DNA from: Planctomycetaceae bacterium
GTDB lineage: Bacteria > Planctomycetota > Phycisphaerae > Phycisphaerales > SM1A02
Direction of reading: 5' to 3'
Assembly (NCBI GenBank): GCA_947490615.1
Contig: CANLHK010000004.1
Coordinates: forward strand, 186,001-250,000
DNA length: 64,000 bases
Part shown: one piece after another, positions 8,826 through 18,400 of the stretch
How positions within the stretch are numbered: position 1 is the first letter of the stretch
Layout: every line of letters starts with the position of its first letter
Made by a program: the position numbers and the translations under genes
Notes under the pieces: model-generated
Databases searched by the model: none
What the model was told of the DNA's origin: nothing
Seen by the model: the letters and a program-made list of their open reading frames with translations, nothing else

Positions 8826-9374
8826 ATGCAGATCACCTTCAACATTCTCACGATCCTCTTCATCATCGTCTCGGTCGCCCTCGTGCTGATCGTGCTCGTC
8901 CAGCGCCCACAGGGCGGCGGACTCACGGGTGCCTTTGGTGGCGGCGGCGGAACCGACACGGCCTTCGGTGGTCGCACGGGTGATGCACTGACGGTGGCGA
9001 CCATCACGGCCTTCACGATCTACCTCTTGATCGCCATCGGACTCAACATCACCAGCAACACGATGTTGCAGACGACGACTGCGCCCGCGGCGAACACGAC
9101 CGTTGATCCAAACGCGACGATTCCTGCCACGACGCCAGCCACGGGCGCGACTCCTCCCGCTGCGCCCACGCAGCCGATCGCGATTTCGCCGGAGGAAGCC
9201 AAGAAGATCCTCGGCAATACGGCGCCTGCGCCAACGCCCGTGCCAACCCCCGCGCCAGCACCTGTTGAGACGGCGCCACCAACCGCCAACGCGCCCGTCG
9301 AGACTCCGGTTCCAGCGGGGACACCAACGATCACGCCGACGGTCCCACCAGTGACTCCCGCTCCTGGCCTCTGA
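8826..9374 (+). CDS. secG: Preprotein translocase subunit SecG with long C-terminal tail
   Basis: Small subunit of the SecYEG channel. Two membrane segments are seen: residues 5-25 (LTILFIIVSVALVLIVLVQ) and about 57-75 (VATITAFTIYLLIAIGLNI). They are joined by the diagnostic RPQGGGLTGAFGGGGGTDTAFGGR loop. Standard SecG is about 75-110 aa; here the core is followed by roughly 100 residues rich in Ala, Pro and Thr, giving 182 aa. The tail's side of the membrane and its role are unknown. The chosen ATG gives a normal SecG N-terminus; upstream codons of the open frame overlap tpiA. It lies between tpiA and yicC on the same strand. Confidence 0.93.
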   Translation: MQITFNILTILFIIVSVALVLIVLVQRPQGGGLTGAFGGGGGTDTAFGGRTGDALTVATITAFTIYLLIAIGLNITSNTMLQTTTAPAANTTVDPNATIPATTPATGATPPAAPTQPIAISPEEAKKILGNTAPAPTPVPTPAPAPVETAPPTANAPVETPVPAGTPTITPTVPPVTPAPGL

Positions 9375-9397
9375 GCCAGAGTGAGCACGAAACACGC

Positions 9398-10288
9398 ATG
9401 ATTCGATCCATGACAGGATTCGGCGCCGCCACCGCAGACGCGGAAGGCTGCCGATTTTCGGTTGAGATCAAGAGCGTCAACAACCGCTTCTTCAAAGCGA
9501 TCATCCGTGTGCCCGAAGAGATGTCGACGCTCGAAACCGAGCTCGAAGCGGTTGTCGCCAAGCGTCTTGGTCGCGGCAGTGTGATGTTGCTCGTGCGCTT
9601 CGTGCCTGGAGGATCGGTCGCGGCCGTCGAGGTCAATCCCGACGCGGCGCGCACCGCGCTCACTGCGTTGCTTGCGGCGCTTCCTGCAGAACTGCGCGAT
9701 CGAGCGACCGTCGACCTCGGCGCCTTGTTGGCGGTGCCAGGCGTGTTGCGCACGGACGGCGTCGAAGCGCTCGTTGAGATGGCGCGGCCCGTACTGCTCA
9801 AGCTTGCTGCCGAAGCATGCGACCGCGTGTTGGCCATGCGCACGCGTGAGGGTGAGTCGATCTCGGCCGAACTCGTGCGCTTTGGTGCGGCGATTCGCAG
9901 TGCGCTTGCAGACATCTCTGCGCGCGCGCCGCAGGCCACCACGAACTACCAGGATCGCTTGCGGACTCGCATGAACGCGCTCCTCGCGGAGGTCGGCGCC
10001 ACCGCGGCCGAGCAGGATCTGCTGCGCGAAGTCGCGGTGTTTGCCGAGCGCAGCGATGTTGCCGAAGAGGTCGCACGACTCACGGGACATCTCAAACAGT
10101 TCGATCAGGTGATCGCCGCTTCGCACGCCGAACCCGCTGGCCGCACGCTGGACTTTCTCTCGCAGGAGATGTTGCGCGAGGCCAACACCATCGCGAGTAA
10201 GAGCCAGGATGTCGAGATCGCGCGTCGCGTCGTCGAGATGAAGACCGCGATCGATCGCATCAAGGAACAGGCCGCCAACGCGGAGTAA
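9398..10288 (+). CDS. yicC: YicC/YloC-family endoribonuclease
   Basis: Member of the YicC family, endoribonucleases reported to act in RNA turnover; 296 aa, the usual size. The N-terminal hallmark MIRSMTGFG is followed by VEIKSVNNRFFKAIIRVP. The C-terminal hallmark includes EVARLTGHLKQF, GRTLDFLSQEMLREANTIASKS and VEMKTAIDRIKEQAANAE. Transcribed after secG with a 23-nt gap and followed by the kinase gene 3 nt after the stop, so all are probably one transcript. In many bacteria yicC is near gmk; here the nearest nucleotide kinase is adk about 2.5 kb away on the other strand. Confidence 0.93.
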   Translation: MIRSMTGFGAATADAEGCRFSVEIKSVNNRFFKAIIRVPEEMSTLETELEAVVAKRLGRGSVMLLVRFVPGGSVAAVEVNPDAARTALTALLAALPAELRDRATVDLGALLAVPGVLRTDGVEALVEMARPVLLKLAAEACDRVLAMRTREGESISAELVRFGAAIRSALADISARAPQATTNYQDRLRTRMNALLAEVGATAAEQDLLREVAVFAERSDVAEEVARLTGHLKQFDQVIAASHAEPAGRTLDFLSQEMLREANTIASKSQDVEIARRVVEMKTAIDRIKEQAANAE

Positions 10289-10291
10289 CGC

Positions 10292-11452
10292 GTGTCGCCC
10301 TCTGACGATCCATCCAACGCATCGTCTGGTGATCCGTACCGCGAATCCTTTCGCGAGTCGTCGCGCGAGAGTGGCGACCACTACCACGCGCCGCAACCCG
10401 AAGCAGCAGCCGAGGCGCACCGCGAGAAGTTTCACGCGCTTGAGATTGCTCAGGTGCTGTCGCATTACGACATCGGTGTGATTGCGCAGATTCGCGAGTA
10501 TCGCAGGGGTTCGCGCCGCTCACCCAAACTCAAGCTCCAGAGTGAGCGCGGTGAGTTTCTCCTCAAGCGCAAGCAATCCGATCAGTCGCTCGAACGCGCT
10601 GAGGCGAGTCACGCTGTGCAGGCGCGTGCGGCCGCGGGCGGTGTGCCTGTCGCGCCTCTCGTGGAGTTGCGGCGCGGTGGCACGCTCTTGTCACTCGGCG
10701 AGCGTCGCTACGAACTCTACGATTGGGTGGCAGGCACGCGCTTCGAGCGCGATCCAGCGCAGGCGCACGAAGCGGGCGTCGCGTTGGCGCGACTGCACCG
10801 CGCGTTGGCGGTGGGGAATGCAGAGTCGGAGCTTCCGGTCGGAGGTTTTTCAGACATCGGCGCCGTGCGGAGGTCGCTCTTTCTTGCGGATGCAGCGGCG
10901 AGTCTGCGGGCGGATCTCGCAGGACGCGAACGCATCGGCGGCTTTATGACGAGTCTCGATGCCCACCTTTCGCGCGTCGAGAAGAAGCTCACGGAGAAAG
11001 GACTGCGCGAGCAGCCGACGGCGATTTGCCACGGCGATTTCCATCCTGGCAACACGCTTTGGTTTGGCGTGACGCTTGGTGCGGTGATTGATTTCGACAG
11101 CGCGCGACGCGAGTCGGTCGCGGCCGAAGTCGCCAACGCGATGCTGCAGTTCGCCTTGAAACACCGCGTGGGAGAGAATCCTGACGCGTGGCAGATTGGC
11201 CTTGATCCCGATCGTCTGCGTGCGTTCTGTGCGGGCTATTGCTCACAGCCTTCGACGGTCGCGCATCGTGAGATCGCTCCGCTGTTGCCTTGGCTCATGA
11301 TGGCAGCGGTCATCGCCGAGGCGGCGGTTCCCATCGCGCGTTCGGGCGACTTCGCGGGCATTCCTGCGGTTCCGTTCCTGCGCGCGACTACGAACCTCGT
11401 GGATTGGTTGGCGCATCGGACTCGAGCAGTGTCGGGCGCGTTTGGTGGCTGA
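10292..11452 (+). CDS. Aminoglycoside-phosphotransferase-fold (APH family) kinase
   Basis: Protein-kinase-like small-molecule kinase, 386 aa, cytoplasmic. The catalytic loop ICHGDFHPGNTLW and the metal-binding VIDFDSARRE are those of the APH/choline-kinase/homoserine-kinase-II superfamily. The ATP-binding part includes GEFLLKRK. The substrate cannot be deduced: SrkA-like, homoserine kinase II-like and CotS-like proteins all share these motifs. The N-terminal 45 residues are low-complexity (Ser, Glu, Arg) and may be disordered. The GTG start is 3 nt after the yicC stop; no ATG precedes the conserved part. It shares the rightward transcript with yicC. Confidence 0.75.
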   Translation: MSPSDDPSNASSGDPYRESFRESSRESGDHYHAPQPEAAAEAHREKFHALEIAQVLSHYDIGVIAQIREYRRGSRRSPKLKLQSERGEFLLKRKQSDQSLERAEASHAVQARAAAGGVPVAPLVELRRGGTLLSLGERRYELYDWVAGTRFERDPAQAHEAGVALARLHRALAVGNAESELPVGGFSDIGAVRRSLFLADAAASLRADLAGRERIGGFMTSLDAHLSRVEKKLTEKGLREQPTAICHGDFHPGNTLWFGVTLGAVIDFDSARRESVAAEVANAMLQFALKHRVGENPDAWQIGLDPDRLRAFCAGYCSQPSTVAHREIAPLLPWLMMAAVIAEAAVPIARSGDFAGIPAVPFLRATTNLVDWLAHRTRAVSGAFGG

Positions 11453-11459
11453 GCCGTGC

Positions 11460-11465
11460 TACGCT
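11460..11465 (+). promoter_or_regulatory. -10 element TACGCT, leaderless promoter for PDZ protein gene
   Basis: TACGCT ends exactly 6 nt before the ATG of the PDZ protein gene, just after the stop codon of the kinase gene. No Shine-Dalgarno sequence. Confidence 0.55.
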
Positions 11466-11471
11466 CTCTTC

Positions 11472-12617
11472 ATGCTTGGTCCTGTGGCCCAATTCGCCGT
11501 CGTGCAGGTGCTTGGAGCGCTGGTCGTCTCGGCACAGGTGCCCGTTCTGCCCAATCCCAAGCCGCAGCCTGTGCTGCTCGATGTCAACCAACAGATCGTC
11601 GTGCCGCGCGCGGATCCGAAACTCCCGAGCGATGAGGAACTCGCGCGCATCGTGGTGGCGCCTGACCTCGTGCGGCTCGCGCGACAACTCGACGCCGACG
11701 CGTTTGCCGATCGGCAAGCCGCTCGCCAAGCACTCGCGCAGCGCAAACTGCCGCCCGATGAACTCATGGCCTTGCTGATCCGCACGGATCTTGGCGAAGA
11801 AGCGCGGCACCAACTCGTCGATCTTCTGCGCGATCGAATTCTGCATTCGCCCCGCGGGGCGCTGGGCATTCGCATGGAGAACACCGGCGAAAGGGAAGGC
11901 GGCGTGCGCATCATCGGCCTCGTCGCGGAGATGCCCGCCGAGCGCGTGTTGAAATTGGGCGATGTCGTCCGCAAGGTCAACGACACCGTCCTGCGTCACT
12001 CGGCGGATCTCGTGCAATCGGTGCAGTCGCTTCCGCCTGGTGTTGAGGTCAAGCTCGTGGTTCGACGCATCAAGCGCGACGCGCTCGCGCCCAATCGTCC
12101 TGCTCCGCCTGTTGTTGCGCCAGCTCCTGCACCACCGCCACCAGCCGTCGATGGCGTCGGCGCACGCGCGGTGCCGCCCGCGCCAGCATCACTCTTCGAT
12201 GAGTTTGAAGTGACGCTTCGACTCGGCTCGACCGAGGAGCTCACCGAGAAGGGCGACCCCGTTCCCGCGGTGGGTGCGCAGGGAATGCTCGGCGGAGCTG
12301 GCAACAATGTGATCACCTACGAGCGACTTGCTGCTGCGCGACTTGCGGCGGCGCGATTTCTCACCAAGCCCGTGCTGCTGAAGTTCCCTAGTCGCGTTCC
12401 CGCGTCTGAAGATCGCCCGACGGCGACGCCTGATTCGGTGCGCAAGTTGCTCATGGAACTGCAACTCGCCGACGGTGACGCTGACCTCGTGCGCATTCAC
12501 CGCGCGCGGCTCGATCAGATCACCGAGCAGATGACGCGCACGACGGATGTAGAAATGCGCGTGCGCCTGCAACGCGCCCTCGAAGCCCTCGAAACCGAAA
12601 TCCGCGGCTCGTTCTAG
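11472..12617 (+). CDS. Exported PDZ-domain protein of unknown function
   Basis: 381 aa with a hydrophobic N-terminal segment (LGPVAQFAVVQVLGALVVSA), probably a signal peptide or anchor. A single PDZ domain lies at about residues 125-205: RGALGIRMENTGEREGGVRIIGLV, then PAERVLKLGDVVRKVNDTVLRHSADLVQSV and GVEVKLVVRRI. A Pro/Ala-rich linker and a C-terminal region I do not recognise follow, ending in a charged, probably helical segment. No protease domain is visible, so it is not an HtrA or RseP enzyme; a scaffold or adaptor role is a guess. The ATG chosen has a -10 element 6 nt upstream. An ATG 10 codons earlier would overlap the kinase gene. Confidence 0.75.
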   Translation: MLGPVAQFAVVQVLGALVVSAQVPVLPNPKPQPVLLDVNQQIVVPRADPKLPSDEELARIVVAPDLVRLARQLDADAFADRQAARQALAQRKLPPDELMALLIRTDLGEEARHQLVDLLRDRILHSPRGALGIRMENTGEREGGVRIIGLVAEMPAERVLKLGDVVRKVNDTVLRHSADLVQSVQSLPPGVEVKLVVRRIKRDALAPNRPAPPVVAPAPAPPPPAVDGVGARAVPPAPASLFDEFEVTLRLGSTEELTEKGDPVPAVGAQGMLGGAGNNVITYERLAAARLAAARFLTKPVLLKFPSRVPASEDRPTATPDSVRKLLMELQLADGDADLVRIHRARLDQITEQMTRTTDVEMRVRLQRALEALETEIRGSF

Positions 12618-12690
12618 AGCCGAAAACGGGCGGCGATCCGCGCAAGGCACACCCACGGCGCCATCCCCACCAAAGGGAGCAGCCGCAGCT

Positions 12691-12750
12691 GCGACCGCTC
12701 AAACACGCGACCGCTCAAACACGCGACCGCTCAAACACGCGACCGCTCAA
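12691..12750. repeat. Short tandem repeat, 16 bp x 3.75
   Basis: Unit GCGACCGCTCAAACAC, with three full identical copies and a 12-nt partial copy. It lies in the 129-nt gap between the convergent PDZ-protein and adk genes. The last partial copy contains the adk stop codon, so copy-number change would alter only the 3' untranslated region. Perfect identity suggests recent slippage. No hairpin partner was found nearby. Not a CRISPR: there are no spacers. Confidence 0.9.
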
Positions 12751-13376
12751 CTCAACGGATTGCGGAAATGCTCGTTCTGAATCGGGACGATCATCTCGAG
12801 CACATGCTGCAGGACTTCCGCGGGTGAACCCATCGCGTTGACATCGCGCACGATCGAGCGCGGATAGAAGTTGAGCACGGGGCGTGTCTCCTTCTCGTAG
12901 ACCTCAAAGCGCTTGCGGATGACCTTCTCGTCGGCGTCGTCGATGCGATTCTCTTTGAGCGCGCGACGACGCATGCGCGTGATCATCGCTTCAAGATCGG
13001 GGCAAACAAGATGCAGCACCGCGAGCACTTCAAGGTGCTCATCGAGGTGCTTGGCTTGATTCACATTGCGCGGGATGCCGTCGAGCACGAGCAGATCGAC
13101 ATTGGGCTTGTAGATCGAGAGCACCGTCTGCGCGTGCATGTTCTGTCGCCACATCTCAATGGTGAGCTCGTCGGGGACGAGTTCGCCGCGCGAGGAGTAG
13201 GCCATGAATTCCTTGCCAAGATCCGACGCCATGTCGAGCGAGCGAAAGACATCGCCACACGCGAGGTGATAGAAGCCAGGGACCTTGCCGAGGATCTTCC
13301 CTTGCGTGCCTTTGCCAGCGCCAGGAGCGCCGAAGAGAAGGATGGTCTTGTACTTCCGCGTGGTGACTGTCGACAT
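12747..13376 (-). CDS. adk: Adenylate kinase (nucleoside monophosphate kinase)
   Basis: Catalyses ATP + AMP = 2 ADP, 209 aa. P-loop FGAPGAGKGTQ lies near residue 16. HLACGDVFR replaces the usual HLSTGDMLR. LVLDGIPRN is the NMP-site motif, and RIDDADEKVIRKRFEVYEKETRPVLNFY is the conserved LID-to-C-terminus helix. The long zinc-type LID with four Cys is absent; MRRRALKENRIDD is a short form. I chose the ATG with CGGAGG 4 nt upstream; the open frame continues 256 codons further without resembling any protein. TACTCT about 40 nt upstream on the same strand is a plausible -10. Divergent from recJ. The stop lies in a 16-bp tandem repeat. Confidence 0.92.
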   Translation of the reverse strand: MSTVTTRKYKTILLFGAPGAGKGTQGKILGKVPGFYHLACGDVFRSLDMASDLGKEFMAYSSRGELVPDELTIEMWRQNMHAQTVLSIYKPNVDLLVLDGIPRNVNQAKHLDEHLEVLAVLHLVCPDLEAMITRMRRRALKENRIDDADEKVIRKRFEVYEKETRPVLNFYPRSIVRDVNAMGSPAEVLQHVLEMIVPIQNEHFRNPLS

Positions 13377-13414
13377 GAGGCCTCCGTCTGTGACCGTGGT
13401 GGCGGTGGGTGCGG

Positions 13415-13420
13415 AGAGTA
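13415..13420 (-). promoter_or_regulatory. Candidate -10 element TACTCT for adk (leadered)
   Basis: TACTCT on the minus strand, about 40 nt before the adk ATG, leaving a roughly 30-nt leader that carries a GGAGG ribosome binding site. It contrasts with the leaderless arrangement of the divergent recJ. Confidence 0.35.
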
Positions 13421-13523
13421 GAGCGGCGCTGCGTTGGCGTGGGAAGCCTTGAGTTGAAAACCGAAAATCCCGCGCGTCCGACGCCTCGGCCCGCGATCGT
13501 CCGAGCGCGCGCGCGCGCTTGGT

Positions 13524-13529
13524 TACACT
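13524..13529 (+). promoter_or_regulatory. -10 element TACACT, leaderless promoter for recJ
   Basis: TACACT ends exactly 6 nt before the recJ ATG. The upstream sequence is an alternating GC stretch (13504-13518) with no -35 hexamer. Confidence 0.6.
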
Positions 13530-13535
13530 CGAACC

Positions 13536-15410
13536 ATGCAGTTTCCCGCGAAGCGATGGGTGATGACGGAGCCACGAGTGTCGAGCGATCTTCGCGATTC
13601 CCTCGTCGATGGCGGTGATTCGTCGCGCAGGGCGCCACGGGTTCATGGCGAGTCGATCGTCGATCGACTGCTCGCGATGCGTGGCATTCCTGCGGGCCCT
13701 GCGCGCGACGCGTTCCTTGAACCGCGGCTCACCCACTTGCGCCATCCGCGCTCGATGCACGGGATGGTCGACGCGGCGGCAGCGATTTGCGAGGCGGTGC
13801 GCGCGCGCAAGTGCATCGCCGTCTACGGCGACTATGACGTCGACGGCGTGATGTCCACCGCGATCGTTTGGCACATGTTGCGCACGCTCGACGGGACGCA
13901 AGGTGGCAAGCTCGATCTGCGGACCTATGTCCCGCACCGCATCGATGAGGGCTACGGTCTCAACGCCGAGGCGCTGCGCGCGCTTGCGGCGGAGGGCGTC
14001 GAGGTTGTCATCACCGTCGACTGTGGCGTTGCGGCGTTGGTTGAAGCGCGACTCGCCCGCGAGTTGGGTCTTGAACTCATCATCACCGATCACCACGAGC
14101 TCGCGGCCAGCGGAGAGGTGCCCATCGCGCGCGCCGTGGTTCATCCGCGTCTCCCTTCATGCGGCGAGTTGAAGGACGCGCCGTACGGTGAACTCTGCGG
14201 CGCAGGGGTGGCGTGGAAACTCGCGTGGATGCTCGGCGAAACTTGGTGCGGCAGCGGCAAGCAGCCCGAGGTGTTTCGCACGCGGCTGAAGTCGTTGTTG
14301 CCGCTTGCTGCCGTGGGCACCATCGCCGATGTCGTGCCGCTGTGCGATGAGAACCGCGTCCTCGTTGCGCGTGGACTGCGGGAACTCGGCGCCACAGGCA
14401 TCGTCGGCATGGACACGCTTCTTGACTCTGCCCGCGTCGATGGACGCAGCGCCGATGCGGAAAAGGTCGCGTTTCGCCTCGCCCCGCGCATCAATGCTTG
14501 CGGACGCATGGACCACGCCAAAGAGGCGATCGAGTTGTTCACGACTGCCGACGCAGCGCGCGCCGACGAGATCTGCGCCATGCTCGGAGATCTCAACGAG
14601 GAACGCAGGAAGCAGGAGCGCGCGATCTTTGATCAAGCACTGGCGAAGCTCGCGCAACAAGGTGGTTCGTCCAAGCCGCGCGGCATCGTGCTCCATGACG
14701 AGAAGTGGAACCTCGGCATCGTCGGCATTGTCTGTTCGCGGCTTGTTGATCTCTACGCCTGCCCTGTTGTGCTCATCACCAGCAACAAGGATGGCTACAA
14801 GGGCAGCGGTCGCAGCGTGCATGGCATCGAGCTCCATCGCGTGCTCGAAGCGTGCAGCGCGCACTTGTCTGGATACGGTGGGCACGCGATGGCCGCGGGC
14901 GTGAAGCTCGATGGCGTGGCCGAGATCGAGGCGTTTCGCGCCCGCTTCGTGGAAGAGGTGGATCGCCTGCTTCCTCGTCAGGACGCGCAGAAGCCACCAC
15001 TGGAGATTGAGTTCTCCTGCAACATCGCGGAGATCGCTTCGTGTTCGGTCGTGACCGAGATGGAGCGGTTCGCGCCGTTTGGTCGAGGCAACCGCCGGCC
15101 TGCGTTCTTGCTCACGGATGCGGTGGTCACGCAAACGCGCCTCTTCGGGAAGATCCCCGCGGGCGCACCGAAAGACGCGCTGCCTCCGCACCTTGAATTG
15201 GTGGTCTGCCAACGCGGCGCTGCGCAAGATCAATTCCTGCGCGTGCAATGGTGGGGCGGAGCGCCGCACGCAGCGTCGTTTGGCAAGGGTGTCTGCATCG
15301 ACCTCGTCGTCGAGGTCGCACTCAGTACCTATTCGCGACTTCCTGAAGTGGAAGCGAAGTTGATTGACCTGCGGCCGATTGTGCCCGCGCAGCTCACTGC
15401 CATGGCGTGA
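13536..15410 (+). CDS. recJ: Single-stranded-DNA-specific exonuclease RecJ
   Basis: 5'-to-3' exonuclease of recombination and mismatch repair, 624 aa (family about 570-600). DHH phosphoesterase motifs are visible: AVYGDYDVDGVMST at about residue 96, VITVDCGVAA, and IITDHHELA at about 183. The DHHA1 part carries GSGRSVHGIELHRVLEAC and YGGHAMAAGVKL. The C-terminal OB-type region (FAPFGRGNRRPAFLL) is intact. The ATG chosen (MQFPAKRW) has a -10 element 6 nt upstream; a second ATG 9 codons in is possible. Its 3' end overlaps the convergent kinase gene by 17 nt. Confidence 0.96.
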   Translation: MQFPAKRWVMTEPRVSSDLRDSLVDGGDSSRRAPRVHGESIVDRLLAMRGIPAGPARDAFLEPRLTHLRHPRSMHGMVDAAAAICEAVRARKCIAVYGDYDVDGVMSTAIVWHMLRTLDGTQGGKLDLRTYVPHRIDEGYGLNAEALRALAAEGVEVVITVDCGVAALVEARLARELGLELIITDHHELAASGEVPIARAVVHPRLPSCGELKDAPYGELCGAGVAWKLAWMLGETWCGSGKQPEVFRTRLKSLLPLAAVGTIADVVPLCDENRVLVARGLRELGATGIVGMDTLLDSARVDGRSADAEKVAFRLAPRINACGRMDHAKEAIELFTTADAARADEICAMLGDLNEERRKQERAIFDQALAKLAQQGGSSKPRGIVLHDEKWNLGIVGIVCSRLVDLYACPVVLITSNKDGYKGSGRSVHGIELHRVLEACSAHLSGYGGHAMAAGVKLDGVAEIEAFRARFVEEVDRLLPRQDAQKPPLEIEFSCNIAEIASCSVVTEMERFAPFGRGNRRPAFLLTDAVVTQTRLFGKIPAGAPKDALPPHLELVVCQRGAAQDQFLRVQWWGGAPHAASFGKGVCIDLVVEVALSTYSRLPEVEAKLIDLRPIVPAQLTAMA

Positions 15411-18400
15411 CGCGCAGTGCGCGCAGCAGGCCGTCGTCGCAGGCGAGCCAAAGGGTGTGCTCACTGTCCCACGCAAGGTCGCGGCACGAACCGCGCCATG
15501 CCGTGAGGACCTCTTGTTTGTTGGCAACATCCCAGACACGCACGGTGCCGTCGGTTGAAGCGCTGGCCACGCGGAGGTTGTCGGGGCTCCACGCGATGGC
15601 GTGCACGGGTCGGCGGTGATTGGGGAGTTGTGCGACGAGCTGATAGGTTCGCGCATCCACGATCGCGAGCTCGCTCGCGCGCGCGACGCTTCCAATGGCG
15701 ACAAGTTTTCGGTCAGGCGAGAGCGCGCCGCAACTGGCGTACTCAATCTCACGAACGAGGGCTCGCTCCTCCATCGAACTCGTATCAAGCAGACCCGACA
15801 GGCCCGTGACGCCGCGCGGGAGGACAACCTCGTTGCGTCGAGCCGTTTCCAAGGCGACCGTTGAGCCTCGCTTGAAATGGTGCGTGCTCCAAACGACGGA
15901 GCCATCCGCAGTCGAAAGCGCGAGCATCTGTTCGTCCTCAAGCCGAACGGTCGTCGTCGCGCCGCGGTCGAGGGAGCCGACGCGCGTCGCGGGCGATGCG
16001 GTTTCGACGCTGCGGAGAATCGAGCCGTCGCTTGACAGCCACGCGACGCCACCATCGTGAGCGACCGCGAGTTCACCCGAGGGAAGTGCGTAGACCGCGT
16101 TGGCGTGCAGCGATGAAGCGAGCAGGACGGGCGTGCTGCCTCGCTCTGTCGAGAGCGCGAAGAGACCGCCGTTGGCTGTGGTCGCGTAGATGCGGTCTTT
16201 GTGCTGCGACACCGTCAAGATGGCCGAACCATCGCACGCGAACTCCTCCGCGCGCGACGACGCGTGGGAGTCGAACACCTTGACATGCGCGCTGAAGGTG
16301 CCTGAGGCGATCCACTTTCCGTCGGGGGATGGAGCCGAGTGCCAGACTTGGCTATACGCGCCCGCGATGGTGGCAAGGTGCGCGCCCGTTGTTGCGTCAA
16401 GACGATCGACCGACTCAGCCCACGCGGAGGCAATCACTTCGCGGCCGTCGCTCGAAAACTTCACGCCGCGGTAGTTCGACTCGACCCCAGGCAGATGCCA
16501 GAGTCGCTCGCCTGAAGCAAGCTCAAACGCGAACACTCCTGCGAGGCAGACCGCGACCGCGACTCGGTCGTCGGGCGAAATCGCGACAGCGCGGATCTGA
16601 TCCCCTGTCTGACCACTATTCCGACGCTCGGCGGTGAAGGACCAGAGTCGCGCTCCGTCATCGCTTCGAAACGCGGTGACTTCGCCGTCCATCGTGCCGA
16701 CGAGGAAGTGGCGCGCGTCTGCGGTGACCGCCACAGCGCCGACCGCTCCCGTGAGTGGCGGCTGCGCCGCAAATCCTCCGATGCGCTCAAGGGTGCTCGG
16801 ATCGATCTCTTGCGCGCCGCCAAGTTCTTCTGCAAAAAGTCGCGTGCGCGCAGCGTTGGACGCGAGATCGCTGCTCGCCTTGATCAAACCTTGCGCAACG
16901 ACCGAGCCCGACGCGTTGAATCGTCGCAAGGTTCCGTCATGGTAAAGCGCGATGGTGTCGCCATTGGCCATCATGATCACGCGCCACGCGGGCAGGAGAT
17001 TGGGCTCGGGCGTGCGCCAAAGTTCACGGCGGCGTTCAGCGTCGAGCACGCTGATGGAACCACTCGCAGCCACCGCGATACGAGTGCTGTCGAGTGACCA
17101 GTCAACGCAGTACACCTGCTGGCCAACGGCGTACGCGACCTCCCAAACGGTCTGATCGATTGCGCGTTCAAGCGCGTGCCATTCCCAACCGCGCAACGCA
17201 GGAGGCGCTTGCAGGAGCATGTCGTGTGCCGCGCTGGCATCGCCGCGATCGAGCATCGCACTGGCCGCGCTGAGCGACGCGACATACGCAGCCCAGTCGG
17301 CGCGATCGTGCTCTTGGCCTTCGCGTCGGAGGAGCACGAGCGAGACGATGAGCGCGCACGCAACGACAAGAAACACACCAAGGGCGGTGACGAGCCTCGC
17401 GCGATGCTTTCGCGTCACGCGGACAAACGCGTCCCACTCGCTGTCGGGTTGCGCGATGAGCGTTTCGCCTGCGAGTACGCGGCGCAATTCGTCGGCGAAC
17501 TCCAAGGCGCTTCGATAGCGACGATCGGGCTCGCTCGCGAGCGCCTTGTGCAGCACGGCGTCGGTCGCTGCGGGAAGCGACGCTGCAAACGCAGGTCCGT
17601 GCGCTGCGGCTGCAAGCGGCGCGATCGGCTGCGCAGTCCCATGGAGCAGATGTTCGAGATGCGCGGCAATCGAGGGATCGCCACCGTCAAAGGGCGGATG
17701 ATCGCTGAGTAAGTCGTAGAGCAGTGCGCCGAGACCCCAGACATCGCTGCGCGTGTCGATGGTGCGACCGCGCGCTTGCTCAGGACTCATGTACGCCAGT
17801 GTGCCCATTGGTCCTTCGGTCGCGGCGGTCACCGTCGAGTCGCGCACCGCGGCGATGCCGAAGTCGATCACCTTCGGCGCGCCGTCATTGCCGACGATCA
17901 CATTGCCAGGCTTGAGATCGCGGTGGATCACGCCCGCGCGATGGGCATGCTCGACGGCGTCAGCGATCGTCGCGATGAGCAGGATGCGCGCGCGCGCCGT
18001 GAGTTGTTGGCGGTTGGACCACTCGGTGAGCGGCAGCGCGTTCTCAATGAGCTCCATCACGATGTACGGGCTCTCGCGTTCGTCCTCACCCATGCGCTGC
18101 GAGCCCGCTGCGTAGACGCGCGCGATGTTGGGGTGGTCGAGTCGCGCGAGTGCTTCGGCTTCGACACGAAGTCGGCGCCGCGCGCTGGCGCTGAGACGCT
18201 CGCGGCGCACGACTTTCACTGCCACGCGTCGACGGGGAAAATCCTGCGTCGCCGAGTAGACCGCGCTCATGCCGCCGTAACCGAGCAGTCCATCGATGTT
18301 GCACCCAGCGATCGTGCTTCCGACAAGCGTCGCGGGGGAAGCGGAGAACGGTTTCACCTCTGTGGTTTGCGATTCAGCGTGATAGCCCAGAAGCGACGAC

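Noticed and set aside
12691-12750. Possible CRISPR array
   Set aside because: The repeats are directly contiguous 16-mers without spacers, and no cas genes are near.
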